From the NCBI GenBank assembly GCA_964407525.1, contig CAYOWC010000178.1, positions 1 to 10,196 of the forward strand: a stretch of 10,196 nucleotides of DNA. Reading direction: 5' to 3'. Below, piece after piece: positions 6,956-10,196 of this stretch (within the stretch, counting starts at the first letter, position 1; every line of letters starts with the position of its first letter). The notes under the pieces are model-generated. The model was not told the DNA's origin. It searched no databases and was given only the letters and a program-made list of their open reading frames with translations. The stretch comes from DUZB01 sp964407525 (GTDB lineage: Bacteria; Desulfobacterota; DSM-4660; Desulfatiglandales; Desulfatiglandaceae). The position numbers and the translations under genes are program-made.

Positions 6956-7019
6956 GGGATCTCCGCTGCGCTTTGAAACGCAACGAGCAACCAGTAACCA
7001 GCAACGAGCAACAAGCAAC
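6956..7019 (+). repeat. Heptamer-array repeat element, copy B (upstream of acyl-CoA synthetase)
   Basis: A 22-bp block GGGATCTCCGCTGCGCTT... (6956-6977), then six 7-mers (ACGCAAC, GAGCAAC, CAGTAAC, CAGCAAC, GAGCAAC, AAGCAAC; 6978-7019). It has the same structure and orientation relative to its downstream gene as copy A (3482-3419, minus), with 52 of 64 positions identical. It ends 22 nt before the proposed GTG start at 7042. Confidence 0.85.
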
Positions 7020-7026
7020 CACTACT

Positions 7027-7032
7027 GAGGGA
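7027..7032 (+). promoter_or_regulatory. Ribosome binding site deciding the acyl-CoA synthetase start
   Basis: GAGGGA, nine nt upstream of GTG 7042, between the end of the heptamer array and the coding region. The upstream in-frame TTG at 6973 has no such site, so this favours the shorter protein. Confidence 0.65.
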
Positions 7033-7041
7033 AATTCGCCT

Positions 7042-8550
7042 GTGAGAAAATCAAACAAGAAACTGCCATCCGGATTGGATTATAAGGAAAACCTTGGATC
7101 CATTTTAAACCCAAAAACCGTTGCGGTGATAGGCGCTTCTAAGAATTTTGGGAAATGGGGACAATTGATCCTGTCAAACATTATTGCCGGTGGTTTCCAG
7201 GGAAAGGTCTTTCCTTTGAACCCGCGGGACGACGAAATCTTTGGTTTGAAGGTATATAAAAGGATAGGAGATGTTCCGGAACCAGTGGATCTTGTCTTTA
7301 TTACAACTCCCGCAAGTATTGTCCATGATGTTCTTGATGATTGCGGCAGGCACGGCGTCAAGGGAGCTGTGATTGTCACTTCAGGCTTTAGTGAGCAGGA
7401 TTATTCCGGGAAAAAGCTCGAAAAGGAAATTGTAAAACTTTGTGTGCAAAATAAACTGGCCATAATAGGTCCTAATACCATGGGTATTATTTGTCCCTAT
7501 TCTCACCTCTTTGCAACGGGAACACATACGCGTCCCAGGAAGGGTTCTGTTGCATTTATTTCACAATCCGGAAACCTCGGGAATCAGCTCATACACTGGG
7601 CTGAACAGCAGGGAATCGGAATATCTCTTTTTGTGGGCTCTGGAAATGAGGCCATGCTCTCCTGCAACGATTACCTGGAATACCTGGAAAAGGACCCCCA
7701 TACCGGAATCATTGTGCTGTATCTGGAAAGTGTGGAGAACGGACCGGAATTCATTGAGACAGCTAAAAGGATCAATGCCAGGAAACCGATCATTGTCCTG
7801 AAAGGCGGCCGCACTGATGCCGGCAGGGCGGCGGCGGCTTCCCATACGGGATCCATGAGCGGTGAGAACGCTATTTTCAGGGCAGCCTGTCGCCAGGCAG
7901 GCATCTTGGATGTGCGGGTTCCAACGGAATTGCTGGATCTTTCCGCTGCTTTTTCCTCTCTTCCCCTTCCCAGGGGGAATAAAGTCGGGATTGTGACTCT
8001 TGGAGGAGGTTGGGGAGTGGTAACCGCTGATGAATGCAACGAACGGGGCCTTCAGGTTCCAGAACTTCCAAGGGAGATTGTCGAGAGAATTGGGAAACAC
8101 CTTCCACCTTTCTGGAGCAGGGGAAATCCGGTTGATCTAGTGGGAACGACAAATCGGGAAGCCCCTATTGTTGCCGTGGAAGAGCTCCTCAAATGGGAAG
8201 GAATCGATGCGGTCATTTGTCTTGGCATTGTGGGGAGAAATGAAATGGTCCGTCAACTGCTTCAGTCCACAAAAGAGGTCGATCCGGAGGCTTCTCTTGA
8301 CGCCCTTTCCGCTATTGAAGAACTAAGCGCGGAATTTGAAGAAGGTTTTGTGATGAAAATGGCAGAGCTCATGGAAACTTATGCAAAGCCGGTTATCGGG
8401 GTTTCCCTGGCCCGTACAGAACAAGGCACAGTCAGATATCTCCCTGGGAAAAAGTATAATGGGGTATTCTACCAGACGCCGGAAAATGCGGTAAACGCTC
8501 TCGCAAGAATGGTGGAATACAGCCAGTTCAAACACAATATCGATATGTGA
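7042..8550 (+). CDS. ADP-forming acyl-CoA synthetase, alpha-type subunit
   Basis: Acetate--CoA ligase (ADP-forming) family: interconverts acyl-CoA + ADP + Pi and acid + CoA + ATP through a phosphohistidine. 502 aa from GTG 7042. Domains in order: Rossmann-like CoA-binding domain (VAVIGASKNFG, about 27-37; IIGPNTMGI), succinyl-CoA-ligase-like domain (FISQSGNLGNQ; SHTGS with the expected phosphorylated His at 268), then a third ligase-CoA domain ending VFYQTPENAVNALARMVEY. The ATP-grasp (beta) domain is absent, as in two-subunit enzymes of archaea; no beta subunit lies in the window. An in-frame TTG at 6973 would add 23 residues, most encoded by the heptamer array (NEQPVTSNEQQ), so I reject it. 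The next gene starts 24 nt downstream, probably in the same transcript. The acyl substrate is unknown. Confidence 0.88.
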   Translation: MRKSNKKLPSGLDYKENLGSILNPKTVAVIGASKNFGKWGQLILSNIIAGGFQGKVFPLNPRDDEIFGLKVYKRIGDVPEPVDLVFITTPASIVHDVLDDCGRHGVKGAVIVTSGFSEQDYSGKKLEKEIVKLCVQNKLAIIGPNTMGIICPYSHLFATGTHTRPRKGSVAFISQSGNLGNQLIHWAEQQGIGISLFVGSGNEAMLSCNDYLEYLEKDPHTGIIVLYLESVENGPEFIETAKRINARKPIIVLKGGRTDAGRAAAASHTGSMSGENAIFRAACRQAGILDVRVPTELLDLSAAFSSLPLPRGNKVGIVTLGGGWGVVTADECNERGLQVPELPREIVERIGKHLPPFWSRGNPVDLVGTTNREAPIVAVEELLKWEGIDAVICLGIVGRNEMVRQLLQSTKEVDPEASLDALSAIEELSAEFEEGFVMKMAELMETYAKPVIGVSLARTEQGTVRYLPGKKYNGVFYQTPENAVNALARMVEYSQFKHNIDM

Positions 8551-8573
8551 GATTGAAAAAAGGATGGTTACCC

Positions 8574-9089
8574 ATGGCTGAAATAAGAAGCACTCTTGAT
8601 ATTATCATGGAGAAAGCGCAAGAGGTAGTTGTAACGGATGAAGATAAAATCGCCTTCAAGAAAAAAGAATTAGAAGGGAAAATTCGCGGTTTTCTACAAA
8701 GATTTCAGGATCAAATTATGAATGAAGATCGCTTGATTAAAGAGTTGACAGCGATTGGAATTCAAGAACAGCAAATGGTCCGGGATATTTTTTTCGAAGA
8801 TTGCCTTTCCCGCATTAATCCTGAGGTGGATAACACCCGTTTGCTTGACCTGATGAAGAAAACTGCCGGGCTGGATGTCTCTCCCTTTCTTGAGATCCTG
8901 GAAAAATACCAGGAAGAGATCAATCAGGAAAGAAATCGTTGCAAGTCCGTTTTGACTGAAAAATACCAGGGGAGAGGAATCTCGGGTTCAGCAGTTATGC
9001 CAAACCTTGAAGCGGATCCGTTGTGGGTGGACTTGAAAGTGATAATGAAGCAGGGCTTTATGAAAAGCCTCTCGGAACTACAGTTGTAA
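8574..9089 (+). CDS. Uncharacterised conserved-looking coiled-coil protein
   Basis: 171 aa, soluble, no signal peptide or membrane segment. The sequence is highly charged and mostly helical in character (e.g. AFKKKELEGKIRGFLQRFQD, EILEKYQEEINQERNR), with only two Cys (in EDCLS and NRCKS) and no catalytic motif I recognise. The opening MAEIRSTLDIIMEKAQE recalls small hypothetical proteins of Desulfobacterota, a recollection and not a database match. ATG 8574 has AAGGAT about eight nt upstream. A GTG at 8547 overlapping the previous stop would add nine residues but lacks a comparable site. It starts 24 nt after the acyl-CoA synthetase subunit and is probably co-transcribed. It could be a regulator or partner of that enzyme, which is pure inference from position. 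It is not an ATP-grasp protein. Confidence 0.8.
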   Translation: MAEIRSTLDIIMEKAQEVVVTDEDKIAFKKKELEGKIRGFLQRFQDQIMNEDRLIKELTAIGIQEQQMVRDIFFEDCLSRINPEVDNTRLLDLMKKTAGLDVSPFLEILEKYQEEINQERNRCKSVLTEKYQGRGISGSAVMPNLEADPLWVDLKVIMKQGFMKSLSELQL

Positions 9090-9108
9090 CACTGTCCCCA
9101 TTAGATCA

Positions 9109-9690
9109 TCAGAAGATCATTGAATTGACGGCTTTTCGAACCAGAGAGATCATTTTTGATTCCCGTTTTTTAAGGAATGCATAGTCAACCTGTTTGATTA
9201 TCCGGGGGCGTTCCCTGAGAATAATTTCAGCGGCAAGACCGGCTGCGAAACCTGTCAGACCGGCGCATTGTTCAAAATGTTGTTTGGGAAGGTCTTTTAC
9301 CTTCCTACTCAGAACTCGGCAGCAGGTTGCGCCGAACCGTTTTTTAAACAAATCGTGCAACTCCCTTGTTCCCGTAAGGGCATGATGTTTGTCGCACTGG
9401 CCACAAGGCCTATCCCTGCCAAGAAAAAGGCCCAGGGCGAGAATCGCCCCTCCCAGGGAACCGCAGAGGCAACCGCTTCCTGCAAGCCCTTCGGGAAGCG
9501 TAGACGAAAGGCGAACGGCCAATTCGTCGGTCAATTCTCCTCCGAGCCCGTGATTGAGCGTAACCAATACCGCCTCGGAGCAATAGAGTTGCTTAGACAT
9601 AAAGAAATTTTTTGCCCGTTCTTGTGCGAGTTGGGAAACTTCCTTCAGTTCCGGGGAAAGCCCCCTGTCTCTTATTTTTATTAGATTCAC
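9109..9690 (-). CDS. C_GCAxxG_C_C family redox-type protein
   Basis: Matches the Cys-rich C_GCAxxG_C_C family (PF09719), of unknown biochemical function but often near redox genes. From the chosen start (193 aa) the cysteines are C37 (YCSEAVL), C74 and C76 in GCLCGSLGGA (the GCAxxG signature, with Leu-Cys in place of Ala-x), C96 and C99 (PCGQC, followed by DKHH), C123/C124 (ATCC) and C142 (QCAGLTG). The spacing suggests metal or cluster binding. The start is uncertain. An ATG at 9735 would overlap the divergent Rieske gene, so I chose GTG 9690, whose AGG-containing upstream site is weak; the domain itself begins by about residue 20. The C-terminal tail after C142 is basic. The gene converges on the coiled-coil gene with only 19 nt between stops and no terminator visible. 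Confidence 0.85.
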   Translation of the reverse strand: MNLIKIRDRGLSPELKEVSQLAQERAKNFFMSKQLYCSEAVLVTLNHGLGGELTDELAVRLSSTLPEGLAGSGCLCGSLGGAILALGLFLGRDRPCGQCDKHHALTGTRELHDLFKKRFGATCCRVLSRKVKDLPKQHFEQCAGLTGFAAGLAAEIILRERPRIIKQVDYAFLKKRESKMISLVRKAVNSMIF

Positions 9691-9719
9691 TGTATTTAAC
9701 CTGGAATTTGTATATAAGA

Positions 9720-10124
9720 ATGGAAAGAAGAGCATTCTTTAAAAAATTGTTTCGCTGGCTTTCCTATATCGCGGGAGCATTTGCCCTCGGTTTTCCGGTC
9801 TTTTCCTTTATTACTTTCAGAAAACCCAATGAAAGAAAAGTCGTTTTCCACCTTGAAGAGCAGCTCTTGGGACTGAATTTCAAAGAAGGAGTCTTTCTTG
9901 AAAAACGGAATGAAAGTCTCCACGCCCTTTCTTCCAAATGCACCCATCTGGGCTGTACACTTGGCTACGATGCTCTATCCTCCAAGTTCCGATGTCCATG
10001 CCACGGAAGCGCTTTCGACCTTTCCGGCAAGCGGATATCAGGACCTGCCAAGAAAGACCTTTCTGTATTACCCCTTGAGAAATTGGACAACGGAGATATT
10101 GTGGTGGTTGAACGGCTAGGATAG
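9720..10124 (+). CDS. Rieske [2Fe-2S] protein, Tat-exported and membrane-anchored
   Basis: 134 aa, the size of small Rieske subunits of bc-type quinol oxidising complexes. A twin-arginine motif ERRAFFKK (residues 2-9) precedes a single hydrophobic segment (about 14-33), the usual uncleaved Tat anchor. Cluster motifs are complete: CTHLGC (74-79) and CPCHGSAFD (92-100). This gives ligands C74, H76, C92 and H95, with C79-C94 as the expected disulfide. SGPA at 107-110 is the proline loop covering the cluster. All canonical residues are present, so it should be functional. ATG 9720 is chosen because the longer frame from 9612 would put 36 unrelated residues before the Tat motif. The ribosome site is weak. 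Its usual partner, cytochrome b, would be expected just downstream, beyond the window. Confidence 0.93.
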   Translation: MERRAFFKKLFRWLSYIAGAFALGFPVFSFITFRKPNERKVVFHLEEQLLGLNFKEGVFLEKRNESLHALSSKCTHLGCTLGYDALSSKFRCPCHGSAFDLSGKRISGPAKKDLSVLPLEKLDNGDIVVVERLG

Positions 10125-10196
10125 AAACCGGTTAACTTTTATGGCTCATCGGATTAACGTGATATTTTCATCAATTCGCGAATAGACCATGCTCAG
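10125..10196 (+). other. Downstream of Rieske gene; possible start of a further gene
   Basis: An ATG at 10140-10142 opens a 14-codon frame (MAHRINVIFSSIRE) ending in TAG. The peptide vaguely recalls the N-terminus of cytochrome b subunits that follow Rieske genes, so a frameshift error or a later true start is possible. 72 nt are too few to decide. Confidence 0.2.

Noticed and set aside
6644..7018. Minus-strand frame with VARCWLLVAR-like sequence
   Set aside because: Its N-terminus is a translation of the heptamer repeat and the rest is antisense to the permease tail; a typical spurious call.
9268..9684. 138-codon plus-strand frame
   Set aside because: Entirely antisense to the C_GCAxxG_C_C gene, which has strong family motifs.

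Overview
The window looks like a draft metagenomic or single-cell assembly scaffold from a Gram-negative anaerobe-like bacterium, most plausibly Desulfobacterota (formerly Deltaproteobacteria). That guess rests on the gene mix: a branched-chain amino-acid type (HAAT) ABC transporter, an ADP-forming acyl-CoA synthetase subunit, a C_GCAxxG_C_C protein and a Tat-type Rieske protein. It also rests on intergenic repeats of a kind I recall from that group. The assignment is inferred; no rRNA or marker gene is present. A 100-N gap at 4000-4099 is flanked by a 55-bp exact duplication and is almost certainly a scaffolding artefact inside an intact gene.

Layout. Bases 1-5169 (minus strand) hold one transporter operon in the order binding protein, LivH, LivM, LivG, LivF. 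LivF runs off the left edge lacking only a few codons. livH, livM, livG and livF are spaced by 1 nt or overlap by 4 and 8 nt. The binding protein is separated from livH by a 337-nt, repeat-rich spacer. A strong sigma70-like promoter (TTGACA-17-TATAGT, 5544-5572) reads leftward into a leader of about 370 nt with several dyads. Divergently, on the plus strand, come an SO_0444/ArsP_1-type metal permease (5724-6902), an ADP-forming acyl-CoA synthetase alpha-type subunit (7042-8550) and a small uncharacterised coiled-coil protein (8574-9089). A C_GCAxxG_C_C family redox-type protein (minus, 9109-9690) converges on these. It is divergent from a membrane-anchored Rieske [2Fe-2S] protein (plus, 9720-10124), whose usual cytochrome b partner would lie to the right of the window.

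How the genes work together. The Liv operon would import a small organic solute, classically branched-chain amino acids, though in anaerobes also other carboxylates or amides. The acyl-CoA synthetase subunit could act on acyl-CoA products of amino-acid or organic-acid breakdown, but its ATP-grasp partner is not here. The Rieske protein points to a quinol-oxidising bc-type complex.

The most unusual signal is non-coding. A 64-bp element, made of a conserved 22-bp block followed by six degenerate heptamers, occurs twice. Each copy sits in the same orientation relative to the gene, ending 19 nt upstream of the livH start and 22 nt upstream of the proposed acyl-CoA synthetase start. I see no CRISPR, insertion sequence, tRNA, rRNA, phage gene or obvious defence system, and no convincing new protein system.
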